Source of the DNA: Acidobacteria bacterium 13_2_20CM_57_17
GTDB lineage: Bacteria > Acidobacteriota > Terriglobia > Acidiferrales > UBA7541
Length of the DNA: 52,241 bases
Assembly: GCA_001914785.1 (NCBI GenBank)
Contig: MNDE01000115.1
Coordinates: 1 to 52,241 of the forward strand
Direction: 5' to 3'
Position 1 is the stretch's first letter. Each line of letters opens with the position of its first letter. The notes beneath the pieces are model-generated. The model worked only from the letters and a program-made list of their open reading frames with translations, was not told the DNA's origin and did not search any database. Below, piece by piece: positions 10,398 to 18,732 of this stretch. Both the position numbers and the translations under genes were made by a program.

Positions 10398-10826
10398 CTA
10401 TTGGCCCGCTTCGAGCTTGGCGGTGATCAAACCAATCTTGTCAATGCCGGCGCCGCGCATAATGTCAATGGCGCGGGCAACGTCCATGAACATTACATCG
10501 TTATCGCCTTTGACGAAAGCGATTTTCTGGGCGCGCTCCTTGAAGATTTCTTCCATGCGCGGACCGAGGCGGTCCCAAGTGGTGTCTTCCTGGTTGATCT
10601 TGAGTTTGCCATTGTTGGCAATCTGCACGACCACGGTTTTATTTTCGAGCTCGACGTCCTGCTGCTGGTTCGGCGAGGGCTGAGGCACGAGCGTGTCCAA
10701 GCCCTTCGGAACGACCGGCGAAATGACCATGAAAATAATAATCAGAACCAGAAGGATATCGATCAGCGGCACCACATTGGGCGACGAGAGCGCTCCTCCG
10801 CTTTCTCCTCCAACATCCATCCCCAT
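10398..10826 (-). CDS. exbD: ExbD/TolR-type proton-channel subunit (second of three)
   Basis: 142 residues with the ExbD layout: one membrane helix (VVPLIDILLVLIIIFMVI, with PLID) and a periplasmic domain containing GKLKINQEDTTWDRLG and FVKGDNDVMFMDVARAIDIM. The start is set at the ATG preceded by CAGGAGA, 34 codons inside the longest frame. It resembles the third copy closely (MGMxVGG start, RIEEIFKxRA, FxxGD motif), suggesting a local duplication. Confidence 0.92.
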   Translation of the reverse strand: MGMDVGGESGGALSSPNVVPLIDILLVLIIIFMVISPVVPKGLDTLVPQPSPNQQQDVELENKTVVVQIANNGKLKINQEDTTWDRLGPRMEEIFKERAQKIAFVKGDNDVMFMDVARAIDIMRGAGIDKIGLITAKLEAGQ

Positions 10827-10946
10827 GGCGAGTCTCCTGTAGGTCCGCGAGAGCAACTTTGCGGGCCATGAAACCGCGCCGGGTGGGATCCGGCGCGGCA
10901 CTAAGAAATCAGCAAACGAACGGCACAAACAGCCTTACAGCGGTCC

Positions 10947-11396
10947 TCAATCCGCGGACGGCGGACGAGGAGTTGGCTTCCCGGATTGACTCTTCTCGGT
11001 GAGCAGGCCGAGCTGGTCGACACCGGCGGAGCGAATCTCGTCGACAACCGCGACGACATCGCCGTACTTGGCGCGAGCGTCGCTCTTAACGTAAACGGTC
11101 TTGTCAAGCCGGGTGGAGATGCGGTCCTTAACCTGGTCGGTAATCTCTTCCTTGCGGAGCTTGGCGTTGCCGAGGAAGATGCTGCCGTCGCGCGAAATGG
11201 CCACGACGATCGCGTCATCCTTGTCCGCATCCTTCATATCATGTGGATTGTTGGTAGGAGCCAAGTCCACCTGATGGGTCTTCTGCAACATGGGCGTGAC
11301 CACCATGAAGATGATCAGCAAAACGAGCATGATGTCGGCCATGGGAATGACGTTGGGGGCCGCCATCTGGGCACCGGCTTGTGGCTTGTACGCCAT
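10947..11396 (-). CDS. exbD: ExbD/TolR-type proton-channel subunit (first of three)
   Basis: 149 residues: a short start, a membrane helix with NVIPMADIMLVLLIIFMVV (Asp in PMAD) and a periplasmic domain (IVVAISRDGSIFLGNAKL, VYVKSDARAKYGDVVAVVDE). It begins only 6 bp after exbB ends, so the two are surely co-transcribed. It differs from the two downstream copies in the residue after Pro in the helix, a longer acidic linker (NPHDMKDADKDD) and a Pro-rich C-terminal tail, so it is the more distant paralogue. Confidence 0.92.
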   Translation of the reverse strand: MAYKPQAGAQMAAPNVIPMADIMLVLLIIFMVVTPMLQKTHQVDLAPTNNPHDMKDADKDDAIVVAISRDGSIFLGNAKLRKEEITDQVKDRISTRLDKTVYVKSDARAKYGDVVAVVDEIRSAGVDQLGLLTEKSQSGKPTPRPPSAD

Positions 11397-11402
11397 GGCC
11401 GT

Positions 11403-12125
11403 TTACTTCTTGGCGCCGCGGCGCAGGATGAAGTAGTTGATGAGCTCCATCGAGGAGTTGTCCATCTCGACGTCAAAGGCTTCCACTTTGTTGGTGAAGT
11501 AATTGTAAGCCCAGACGGCAGGGACGGCCACAAGCAAGCCGAAAGCGGTGGTGACGAGCGCTTCAGCAATACCGCCGGCAACCGCGGAGAGGCCGGTGGC
11601 CTTGCTGTTGGCGATGCCCTTAAACGCGTTCAAGATGCCGACGACGGTCCCGAAGAGACCTACGAACGGCGCGGTGGAACCGATAGTAGCGAGGGCCGAG
11701 AGGCCGCGCTTCATTTCGGCATGGACGATGGCTACGGAGCGCTCCAGGCCGCGCTTCGCCGCGTCAATGACGTCGGAGTCCGAAACCTGCTGCGAAGCAG
11801 ACTGGAACTCGGAGAGACCCGTGGCGACCACCTTGGCGATGTGGCTCTTCTTATTGCGCTCGGCAATAGCGATGGCTTCGTCGAGCTTGCCGTCCTTGAG
11901 AGCACCGGCAACCTGCTGCACGAAGACGCGAGACTGCTTGCGAGCCGCGCTGTACATGAGGAAGCGGTCAATCATGACGCCGAAGGAATAGATGGAGAGA
12001 ACAAAGAGGATGAATACAACGACTAGCGCGAGCGTGCCCATGTTCTTGAGCATGTCGCGTAAATCGAAGCTGGGTGCGCCAGCTTCCTGCAGCAGAACTG
12101 CAAAAGTGAATAAAGTTGCTACCAT
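11403..12125 (-). CDS. exbB: ExbB/TolQ/MotA-type proton-channel protein
   Basis: A 240-residue inner-membrane protein with three expected helices: residues about 28-50 (LALVVVFILFVLSIYSFGVM), then a cytoplasmic helical stretch, then the paired helices around STAPFVGLFGTVVGILNAF and AEALVTTAFGLLVAVPAVWAYNYF. The last two carry the family's conserved Thr/Gly pattern. It forms the proton channel with ExbD and powers TonB. AAGGAG lies 8 bases before the ATG. It is 118 bp downstream of tonB, a gap that may hold its own promoter. Confidence 0.95.
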   Translation of the reverse strand: MVATLFTFAVLLQEAGAPSFDLRDMLKNMGTLALVVVFILFVLSIYSFGVMIDRFLMYSAARKQSRVFVQQVAGALKDGKLDEAIAIAERNKKSHIAKVVATGLSEFQSASQQVSDSDVIDAAKRGLERSVAIVHAEMKRGLSALATIGSTAPFVGLFGTVVGILNAFKGIANSKATGLSAVAGGIAEALVTTAFGLLVAVPAVWAYNYFTNKVEAFDVEMDNSSMELINYFILRRGAKK

Positions 12126-12243
12126 TCGTTTGCTCCTTAAGTTTCAAGTGACCCTCCGGCGAGGCCGGCGGGCAACAAGAGTGTTCGCTGAATATTGCTA
12201 CCTGGAGCGACGCACCTGTCCCACGACCGGCGCGCCACCCGCA

Positions 12244-12981
12244 CTACTGGTTGAGAGAGAAAATCACGTCAATGGTCGTGTCCACGTCCACCGGCTCGCC
12301 ATTCAGGAGCGTCGGTTGATAGCGCCATTGGCGCACAGCGTCAAGCGCCGCCTGCTGCAGCAGCGGATGGCCGGACATCACTTCCAAAGACGTAATTGCG
12401 CCGTCCTTGCCAATGATGGCGTGCAAGCGCACGGTGCCCGAAATGCGTGTCTGGCGCGCGAGAGGCGGATAGACCGGCTGAACGCGGTTGACGATGCGCG
12501 CAGCCTGGACGTTGCCACCAACGCGGAGAGGACCAGTCTGGTGCGGCCTAGGCGGAGGCGGCGCTGCGCCCATGCCACCGATGACCCCGCCAAGCACACC
12601 ACCCATGGAGCCACCGGCAACGCCGCCAGGGACTCCACCGGTCATGCCGGTAGCCACATCGGGCTCGGCGTCTTCCTTAATAATTTTCACTTCCTTGGGG
12701 ATGACCTTCGGCTGCATGAGCTTGCCGGCATCCATCAAATGGGCCTGCGGCTTCACATGGACTATTTGGGCTACCGCGGGAGGCGGAGGGGGCGGGGGCG
12801 GAGGCGGGGGCGCAGTCAGCATCGTCGCCATCATGGTTTTGGGGAGCGCCTCGGTGTAGATCAGCGGAATAAGGATCAGTATCCCCAAGAAGGCGACCTG
12901 AAAAAGCATCGAGACCACGACGGTCCAAGGCTTGTTGGTCTTCTTCGGATTCGGACTGGAAATCACCATTTCTTCAAACAT
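12244..12981 (-). CDS. tonB: TonB energy-transducing protein
   Basis: 245 residues that carry inner-membrane energy to outer-membrane transporters. A single membrane helix (about 21-42) is followed by a run of 11 prolines (58-68), a Lys/Glu segment (PKVIPKEVKIIKED), a Gly-rich stretch (about 112-140, GGVPGGVAGGSMGG and similar) and the C-terminal TonB domain (about 157-245: VYPPLARQTRISGTVRLHAI, LLQQAALDAVRQWRYQPTLL). The order with ExbB and ExbD downstream supports the call. The Gly-rich linker in place of the longer Pro/Lys linker known from enterobacteria is noteworthy. Confidence 0.93.
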   Translation of the reverse strand: MFEEMVISSPNPKKTNKPWTVVVSMLFQVAFLGILILIPLIYTEALPKTMMATMLTAPPPPPPPPPPPAVAQIVHVKPQAHLMDAGKLMQPKVIPKEVKIIKEDAEPDVATGMTGGVPGGVAGGSMGGVLGGVIGGMGAAPPPPRPHQTGPLRVGGNVQAARIVNRVQPVYPPLARQTRISGTVRLHAIIGKDGAITSLEVMSGHPLLQQAALDAVRQWRYQPTLLNGEPVDVDTTIDVIFSLNQ

Positions 12982-12986
12982 GGGTC

Positions 12987-14300
12987 CTACCTCCTCCCGG
13001 CGGGAGCGAGACGTCCAGAAACATTTTCGCTACTGCGGGTTTTGTTGCCGGCTGCGGGTCCGGTGCCTGCCGCCACGCCCTGGCCGCGCCAACGATTCCA
13101 GGCGACGACGAGGGGAGCAGCGATACCAAAACTGGAGTACGTTCCTACCACAATCCCTACCACCAGGGCAAAGGAGAAAGCACGAAGCACCTGGCCGCCC
13201 ATCAGGAACAGGACGAGCACGGTAAGGAAAGTCAAACCGCTGGTCAAGATCGTTCGCGAAAGGGTCTGATTGATGGACTTGTTGACCACGTCAGCGAACG
13301 ATTGGTTGCGCAGCAGCCGGTTGTTCTCACGGATGCGGTCGAAGATGACGATCGTGTCGTTCATGGAATAACCGACCAAAGTAAGCAGGGCCGCGATGAC
13401 CGTAAGCGAAATCTCAAAATGCAGCAGCGAGAAAAAGCCCAGGGTAATAAGCACATCGTGAAACACGGCCAAAACCGCCGCCAGCCCAAAAATCATTTTA
13501 TCGAGCAACCGAAGAACGAATCCTACGAACCCTCTCTGCGCAAGAAAGACTTGGCCGACCGAGCCACCACCCTGAAATCGAAAGGCAATATATACCAGCA
13601 TGCCGCCCAAAGCATAGAGGGTAACGTAAATTGCCTGCTGGCGAAGCTCGGCGCCGACTTTGGGACCGACGACTTCCACATTGCGAATGCCAAACGGGCC
13701 GAGAACGTAGCTGTCTTTCAAGGCGGCGAGGACCGGCGCGGTTACGCCATCCGCTTTCGATAGATCATCGAAATTGGTGAGCACGCCGTGAGCGTTCTTG
13801 TCGCGGTAGTCGAGAATCTTTTTAGCGAGCTGCTGGTAACGATCACCGGCGTTGGCGGAAAGAAGCAGCGGATCTTTTTCGGAGAGCTGTGCAGCGAGTG
13901 AAGCCGCGGTGGCGGCATTGAAATTGGGCTTGTTCGATCCAGAAAGTCCATAGGCGGCGTTCAAGGCGGTTAGAATTCTTACGCGTCCTTCTTCAAGGGC
14001 TTGTTCGTCCTGACCTTTGCCTTCCACGAAGATGACGACTTCATTGGAATTCGGGTCGCCAATGTCTTTGATGCTCTGGATTTCCGTGTTCCCGAGGCTG
14101 CTGCGAAGCTTGTCCACATTTGGAGGCTGGGCGAAGCGAACATCCACGTTGGTGCCGCCTTTGAAATCGATCCCGTAGCGAATCCCGCTACCGTAAAGAA
14201 TCGAAGCCCATCCAGCGAGGAGAAGAATGCCGCTTAAGGCGTAGAAATACTTGGCTTTGCCCATCCAGTCGATATTGGGCTGTTTGAAGAGCTCGATCAT
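12987..14300 (-). CDS. secF: Preprotein translocase subunit SecF, with a large insertion
   Basis: 437 residues, against roughly 300-320 for typical SecF. It shows the first membrane helix (about 20-38), GIDFKGGTNVDVRF (SecD/SecF header), then the first periplasmic domain interrupted by an insertion (about 95-205), then EVVGPKVGAELRQQA and the membrane block with YSMNDTIVIFDRIRENNR, the family signature. The insertion includes AKKILDYRDKNAHGVLTNF and DDLSKADGVTAPVLAALKD, which reads like a helix-hairpin-helix unit. SecF works with SecD and YajC to pull exported proteins across using the proton gradient. It lies 5 bp upstream of tonB and 150 bp downstream of secD. Confidence 0.95.
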   Translation of the reverse strand: MIELFKQPNIDWMGKAKYFYALSGILLLAGWASILYGSGIRYGIDFKGGTNVDVRFAQPPNVDKLRSSLGNTEIQSIKDIGDPNSNEVVIFVEGKGQDEQALEEGRVRILTALNAAYGLSGSNKPNFNAATAASLAAQLSEKDPLLLSANAGDRYQQLAKKILDYRDKNAHGVLTNFDDLSKADGVTAPVLAALKDSYVLGPFGIRNVEVVGPKVGAELRQQAIYVTLYALGGMLVYIAFRFQGGGSVGQVFLAQRGFVGFVLRLLDKMIFGLAAVLAVFHDVLITLGFFSLLHFEISLTVIAALLTLVGYSMNDTIVIFDRIRENNRLLRNQSFADVVNKSINQTLSRTILTSGLTFLTVLVLFLMGGQVLRAFSFALVVGIVVGTYSSFGIAAPLVVAWNRWRGQGVAAGTGPAAGNKTRSSENVSGRLAPAGRR

Positions 14301-14450
14301 GCGGCCTTTACTTCCCTTCCTTAGACACCGGAGGAGATGGAATGTTCCCGGCGCAAAGCCTTCTACCAGGGTAGAAGAATCCGCGCTGAGAACCCACCGC
14401 CCACTCGTTTGAATTTGAGTGGGACACTCGCCCCAGAAGTTCTAGTACGG

Positions 14451-16085
14451 CTAAATGCTCAACTCCGCCTGACGGTCCATCTTCATCAGGTGATACTGGA
14501 AAATCGTTTTCGAGACGTAGACAGCCGTGAAGATGTTCGCCACCAGGCCTACAACGAGCGTAATGGCGAAACCGCGAATTGGGCCTGTTCCGAACACACC
14601 CAAAAATGCGGCCGAAACGACGGTCGTGACGTGAGTATCGATAATCGTTAGAAAGGCTTTGTCAAAGCCGGCATCGACGGCGGCCGCTGCGGACTTACCG
14701 TTGCGCAATTCTTCGCGGATACGCTCGAAGACGAGAACGTTGGAGTCCACACCCATGCCGATGGTCAGGATGACGCCAGCGATACCGGGAAGCGTCAACA
14801 CAGCGCCGGACATGGCGAGAAACGCCAGGAGAATGACCAAGTTGAAGAACAGAGCCAGCACGGCGTTGCCGCCAGAAAGCCGATAATAGACCAGCATGAA
14901 GAGCATCACAACGACGAGACTGAGCACGGAAGCCTGAACGCCGTGGCGGATGGAGTCCGCTCCGAGGGATGGGCCAACAGTGCGCTCCTCGAGATACTTA
15001 ATGGAAGCGGGCAAAGCGCCTGCCCGGAGTACCAGCGCCAATTCATGGGCGCTCTCCTGGCTGAAATTTCCTTCAATCATGCCCGTGTCTTCGATGCGGC
15101 CATTAATCACGGGAGCGGATTGGACCTTATGATCGAGGACAATGGCCATTTTATTGCCAATATTCTGTTCCGTGAAAGGCCCAAAGCGCTTAGCGGCTTC
15201 CGGCGAAAGCGTGAAATTCACCTGCCACATGCCGGGGTTGGAAGTATTACGCGTTTCGACGGCGCTGCGGAGGTCGCGGCCGGTGACTACAGGAGCGCGG
15301 TCGAGGAGATACCAAACTTCGCTCTTGTCGGTAACCCCGTTGGCGCCGCGGCTTTCCAATGAGCCAGTCACCAATTCAGTGCCTGGCGGGAGCACAGTGT
15401 GCTGCGCCATGAAGGCAGCCACGGATGGGTAAGTTACGGGGTCTCTGACCAACCTGAGCTCAAGCTGCCCGCCGGCTTGGATCACTCCCATGGCCTCAGC
15501 GGGGTCGCCCACGCCGGGAAGCTGGACGAGGATTTCGTTGGCGTTGCGGCCGCCGCGAGGCTGAATCGTCGGCTCGGTCAATCCCAGCGCGTTGATGCGG
15601 CGCGCGATGGTCTCGAGCGATTGCGTCATCGTGGATTCCTGGATTTGCGCGACTGCGCCTGGACGCAGCGTCAGCGTGTAGCCGTTGGGATCACCGGCGG
15701 CGCGCGCCAGGTCCCAGACGTTGTTGTATTGCTGGGTCACCAGGTCGCGGAATTCCGAGGCTTGCGACGGATCGATGTTGCGAACAAGGATGTGCATGTC
15801 GTCGATGCGGCGCACTTCATCGTAATGAATATTCTTTGAGCGCAGCAGCGTGGTCAGACGATCCACGGTGGTGTCCGTCTCCTGCGCGATGGCTTCCTGG
15901 ACCTGGACCTGGAGAACCAGGTGCGTGCCGCCCTGGAGGTCGAGGCCGAGCTTGATCTGCTTCCCGAAATTATCTTTTACCTGCGCCACCGAGGTAGGGA
16001 ACACCGGGTAGCCGAAAAGGAAATAGATGCAGAACAAAATGACGGAGAAGATGAACAGCGCTTTCCACTTCAGATTGGGGTTCAT
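14451..16085 (-). CDS. secD: Preprotein translocase subunit SecD
   Basis: 544 residues with the SecD order: a first membrane helix (about 8-28), LGLDLQGGTHLVLQVQV, a large periplasmic region (IARRINALGLTEPTIQPRG is the P1 motif), then five more helices with TIGMGVDSNVLVFERIREEL and a final NIFTAVYVSKTIF. These are the expected signatures. It pairs with SecF downstream and YajC upstream to form the accessory motor of SecYEG at the inner membrane. No unusual feature apart from its normal but rather long periplasmic region. Confidence 0.96.
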   Translation of the reverse strand: MNPNLKWKALFIFSVILFCIYFLFGYPVFPTSVAQVKDNFGKQIKLGLDLQGGTHLVLQVQVQEAIAQETDTTVDRLTTLLRSKNIHYDEVRRIDDMHILVRNIDPSQASEFRDLVTQQYNNVWDLARAAGDPNGYTLTLRPGAVAQIQESTMTQSLETIARRINALGLTEPTIQPRGGRNANEILVQLPGVGDPAEAMGVIQAGGQLELRLVRDPVTYPSVAAFMAQHTVLPPGTELVTGSLESRGANGVTDKSEVWYLLDRAPVVTGRDLRSAVETRNTSNPGMWQVNFTLSPEAAKRFGPFTEQNIGNKMAIVLDHKVQSAPVINGRIEDTGMIEGNFSQESAHELALVLRAGALPASIKYLEERTVGPSLGADSIRHGVQASVLSLVVVMLFMLVYYRLSGGNAVLALFFNLVILLAFLAMSGAVLTLPGIAGVILTIGMGVDSNVLVFERIREELRNGKSAAAAVDAGFDKAFLTIIDTHVTTVVSAAFLGVFGTGPIRGFAITLVVGLVANIFTAVYVSKTIFQYHLMKMDRQAELSI

Positions 16086-16124
16086 GGTCAGAATGTAAGA
16101 CGCGTAAGCCGGCGAAGGGTGGGT

Positions 16125-16454
16125 TTATTTTGCATCTTCCGATGCCTCCACCTGTGCAATCGCCGCACGCGCGACGCGGATTTTAACCTGCGGTTCGCTG
16201 GAGATTTTCAAAATGACAGAATCGCCATCGATGCCGTTGACGGTGCCATAAATGCCGCCGTTGGTGATGATCTTGTCGCCGGTCTTGAGAGCGCCGAGCA
16301 TTTCCTGGGTTTTCTTGCGCTGGCGCTGCTGGGGCATGATCACCATGAAATACATGATGGCAAACATGAGCCCGAGCGGGATTAAGAAGCCGCCGAAGCC
16401 GCTGCCGCCAGAAGCCTGAAGAATCGTCGCTGCCATCATCGTGTGTTGAACCAT
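16125..16454 (-). CDS. yajC: Preprotein translocase accessory protein YajC
   Basis: 109 residues: one N-terminal membrane helix (about 25-41, IPLGLMFAIMYFMVIMPQQRQRKK) with a basic stop and the conserved cytoplasmic part (MLGALKTGDKIITNGGIYGTV). The end IRVARAAIAQVEA is typical. It sits 39 bp before secD and 176 bp after tgt. The ATG at 16454 has AAGGA directly in front; the methionine pair at 16439-16444 is an alternative start. Confidence 0.95.
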   Translation of the reverse strand: MVQHTMMAATILQASGGSGFGGFLIPLGLMFAIMYFMVIMPQQRQRKKTQEMLGALKTGDKIITNGGIYGTVNGIDGDSVILKISSEPQVKIRVARAAIAQVEASEDAK

Positions 16455-16474
16455 TCCTTACTGCTTATTAGTTG

Positions 16475-16490
16475 CCAGGTTTCAACCTGG
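16475..16490. repeat. REP-like hairpin CCAGGTT-TC-AACCTGG
   Basis: Seven-bp perfect arms with a TC loop, 20 bp upstream of yajC, with CTAG 7 bp beyond. The minus strand reads GGTTGAAACC, like the GGCTGAAGCC centre at 8769. Confidence 0.4.
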
Positions 16491-16630
16491 CCGCCCTAGT
16501 GTGACTTCCAAGCTACGAAAGATACAAAGACCGGGCGGCGGCACATCACCCGCGCTCCTGCTAAATCGTTTCCCGTTCGATTCGTCTTGGTGCCCGCGGA
16601 TGGCACGCGCGCTTCCCGGAATTAGGCCAC

Positions 16631-17767
16631 TCAGGCCGGTCCTTCAGCATAGCGCGCGTGCATCTCTGATGAGAAATTCGCTAGGTTCCCAAACTCGATA
16701 GCCTCGCGGATTCGCCGCATTATGTCAAGGTAAAAGTGGACATTATGGTGGGTGGCCAGGATGGCGGCAGTGAGTTCTCCCGCTGCGAAGAGATGACGAA
16801 GATAAGCGCGCGAATAGCGGCGGCAAGCGGAACAAGTGCATTGAGGATCGATGGCCCGCTGATCCTGAGCGTAGCGCGCGTTCTTGATTAGGATGCGGCC
16901 TTCGCTAGTGTAGAGGCAGGCGTGGCGCGCGGCGCGCGTGGGCAGCACGCAATCCATCATGTCGATACCCAGCGCAACGTAATCGGCAATCTGTTCGGGG
17001 CGGCCCACGCCCATCAGATAGCGTGGACGATCCTTAGGCAATAGCTCTGTGACTTCGGCGGTCATTTGACAAGTGGTTTCGTGAGGCTCGCCAACGGCGA
17101 GGCCGCCGACGGCATAGCCAGGAAAATCGAGTTCAAGAAGTTGGCGAGCGCTCTCGCGCCGCAAATCGGCAAACGTCGCGCCTTGTACGATGCCGAATTG
17201 CCATTGGCAGAGATCGCCGTTACGGCGAGCGCATTCCTGAAAATAGACGCGGGCGCGGCGGGCCCACTCGGTAGTGCGCTTCAGTGCGGCTTCGGCTTTT
17301 TCGCGGGGCGTGGGCGTTTCGATGCACTCATCGAGAACCATGGCGATGTCCGAGCCCAGCGCGAGCTGAATCTCAGCGGCTTTTTCCGGCGTGAGGAGGT
17401 GCTCCGAACCGTCGAGATGAGATCGGAAGCGCACGCCTTCATCGGTAATTTTCCGCAGCTCTGAGAGGCTGAAGACCTGGTAGCCGCCGGAATCCGTGAG
17501 AACCGCGCGGGGCCAGGACATGAATTTGTGCAAGCCGCCAAGTTTGCGGATTAGTTCGTGTCCGGGACGAAGATAAAGATGATAGGTATTCGCGAGGATG
17601 ATTTCCGCGTCGAGTTCTTCGAGCGCTTCGTTGCGCAGACCTTTTACGGCGGCTTGCGTGCCTACGGGCAGGAAAAATGGAGTTTCGATTGCGCCATGGG
17701 GCGTGGTCAAGCGTCCGCGGCGCGCGCCAGTTGGGTCGGTCTTCAATACTTCGAAAGAAAAATTCAT
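16631..17767 (-). CDS. tgt: tRNA-guanine transglycosylase (queuine tRNA-ribosyltransferase)
   Basis: 378 residues. The enzyme swaps guanine 34 for preQ1 in tRNAs with GUN anticodons. Substrate-binding Asp is in LTDSGGYQVFSL, the catalytic Asp in IDMMDCVLPTR, and the zinc site C-x-C-x2-C is in DPQCTCSACRRY with the later His in ILATHHNVHFYL. All are intact, and length is normal. The position upstream of yajC-secD-secF is a conserved order in many bacteria. The ATG at 17767 follows 58 bp after the Yip1-like gene, with a hairpin between them. Confidence 0.97.
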   Translation of the reverse strand: MNFSFEVLKTDPTGARRGRLTTPHGAIETPFFLPVGTQAAVKGLRNEALEELDAEIILANTYHLYLRPGHELIRKLGGLHKFMSWPRAVLTDSGGYQVFSLSELRKITDEGVRFRSHLDGSEHLLTPEKAAEIQLALGSDIAMVLDECIETPTPREKAEAALKRTTEWARRARVYFQECARRNGDLCQWQFGIVQGATFADLRRESARQLLELDFPGYAVGGLAVGEPHETTCQMTAEVTELLPKDRPRYLMGVGRPEQIADYVALGIDMMDCVLPTRAARHACLYTSEGRILIKNARYAQDQRAIDPQCTCSACRRYSRAYLRHLFAAGELTAAILATHHNVHFYLDIMRRIREAIEFGNLANFSSEMHARYAEGPA

Positions 17768-17789
17768 CTTCGGCTAAATAGCGGAAAGC

Positions 17790-17813
17790 AGGACAGGCAT
17801 GAATGCCTGTCCT
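17790..17813. repeat. REP-like hairpin AGGACAGGCAT-GA-ATGCCTGTCCT
   Basis: Perfect 11-bp arms around GA between the Yip1-like gene and tgt, followed by ACC. Its size and centre resemble the hairpins at 8769 and 48523. There is no T run, so a purely terminating role is doubtful. Confidence 0.55.
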
Positions 17814-17824
17814 ACCTGAGTGTA

Positions 17825-18634
17825 TCAGGAGAAGATGAAGGCCCAGCCTACGCGGCACACCACATAGACCACCCAAACGCTGAAGGCAATGGTGAAAGAT
17901 TTGGCGCCTTTCAGTTTTTTCGGGTTCACGGCGGCAAACCCGATGGCCAGGAGAATCAGCGTCCAGAAGGTAAAGAGGTCAAACGATTTGCAGAGCGCTA
18001 CGAGCCACTTCGCGGATTCGTCGGGTAACAGCGCGGCGAGATTCGCAGCCACAGGATTTTCGAGGTCCGCCGTACCGTACGGTTTCAAGTAGAGGACGAG
18101 GATGAATAGCGGGCTGCTGACGAGCCCGGTCAAAAAGGCGTGAGAAGTGATGCTGAACGCGGTGGTGAAATTCGTGCTTGCCCCGCCGAGCAGACTGTAT
18201 GCTCCCCACATCACCAAACCGATGACCAGCACTGCGAGAATCGGTCCTAGAAGGCCAATCGCATAGGTAAATGGCGGCGAAAATTTGGCTCCGCCCTCGA
18301 TTTGCTGCTGCTTCTGCTCGGCCGACATCTGCGCTGCGCGGGGATTTTTCTCGATTTGCTGGCTCATGAATTCGCGCCAATTGATGCGCTGATTGATCGC
18401 AAAGCTGACGCCGATGCTGAGAATAGTCGTCAGCACAAGCGGGAGCACCCAGCCGGGTTTTCTCACAATGTCTTCAAAAGTTTTGCCCGGCGAAAAGAAA
18501 ATTCCAACGATTCGTCCGAACGGACTGATGGAAGCTTGCGCCTCCGGCGCAGGTACAGGGGTTGTAGCCACCAAGGACTCCTCCACCACAAGGTTGCGTA
18601 GTTCCGCCTTCTGAGAGGCACTACGCATGAGCAT
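17825..18634 (-). CDS. Yip1-family membrane protein
   Basis: About 270 residues with the Yip1 opening ISPFGRIVGIFFSPGKTFED followed by membrane helices at about 58-75, 123-145, 158-180, 188-212 and 240-268. The segment between helix 1 and 2 (INQRINWREFMSQQIEKN) is hydrophilic. Such proteins are widespread and poorly understood in bacteria. The longest frame reaches 18730 and would almost abut the divergent gene at 18733, leaving no promoter; an inner ATG pair (18634 or 18628) is preferred, though no ribosome site supports either. Confidence 0.75.
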   Translation of the reverse strand: MLMRSASQKAELRNLVVEESLVATTPVPAPEAQASISPFGRIVGIFFSPGKTFEDIVRKPGWVLPLVLTTILSIGVSFAINQRINWREFMSQQIEKNPRAAQMSAEQKQQQIEGGAKFSPPFTYAIGLLGPILAVLVIGLVMWGAYSLLGGASTNFTTAFSITSHAFLTGLVSSPLFILVLYLKPYGTADLENPVAANLAALLPDESAKWLVALCKSFDLFTFWTLILLAIGFAAVNPKKLKGAKSFTIAFSVWVVYVVCRVGWAFIFS

Positions 18635-18732
18635 CAAGGAATATTTCAGTGAGGAGATTCTAGCGCGGCGGAAAAGAAGTTGACAGTCAAAAGTTGTGAG
18701 GCCAGAAGCAAGAAAGGTTATATATTTCACAA

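Noticed and set aside
10986..12026. 346-codon plus-strand frame opposite exbD and exbB
   Set aside because: It mirrors well-supported minus-strand genes, has no ribosome site, and the composition is that of a reverse-frame shadow.
11992..13269. 425-codon plus-strand frame opposite exbB, tonB and secF
   Set aside because: Arg- and His-rich without motifs; crosses three clear genes on the other strand.
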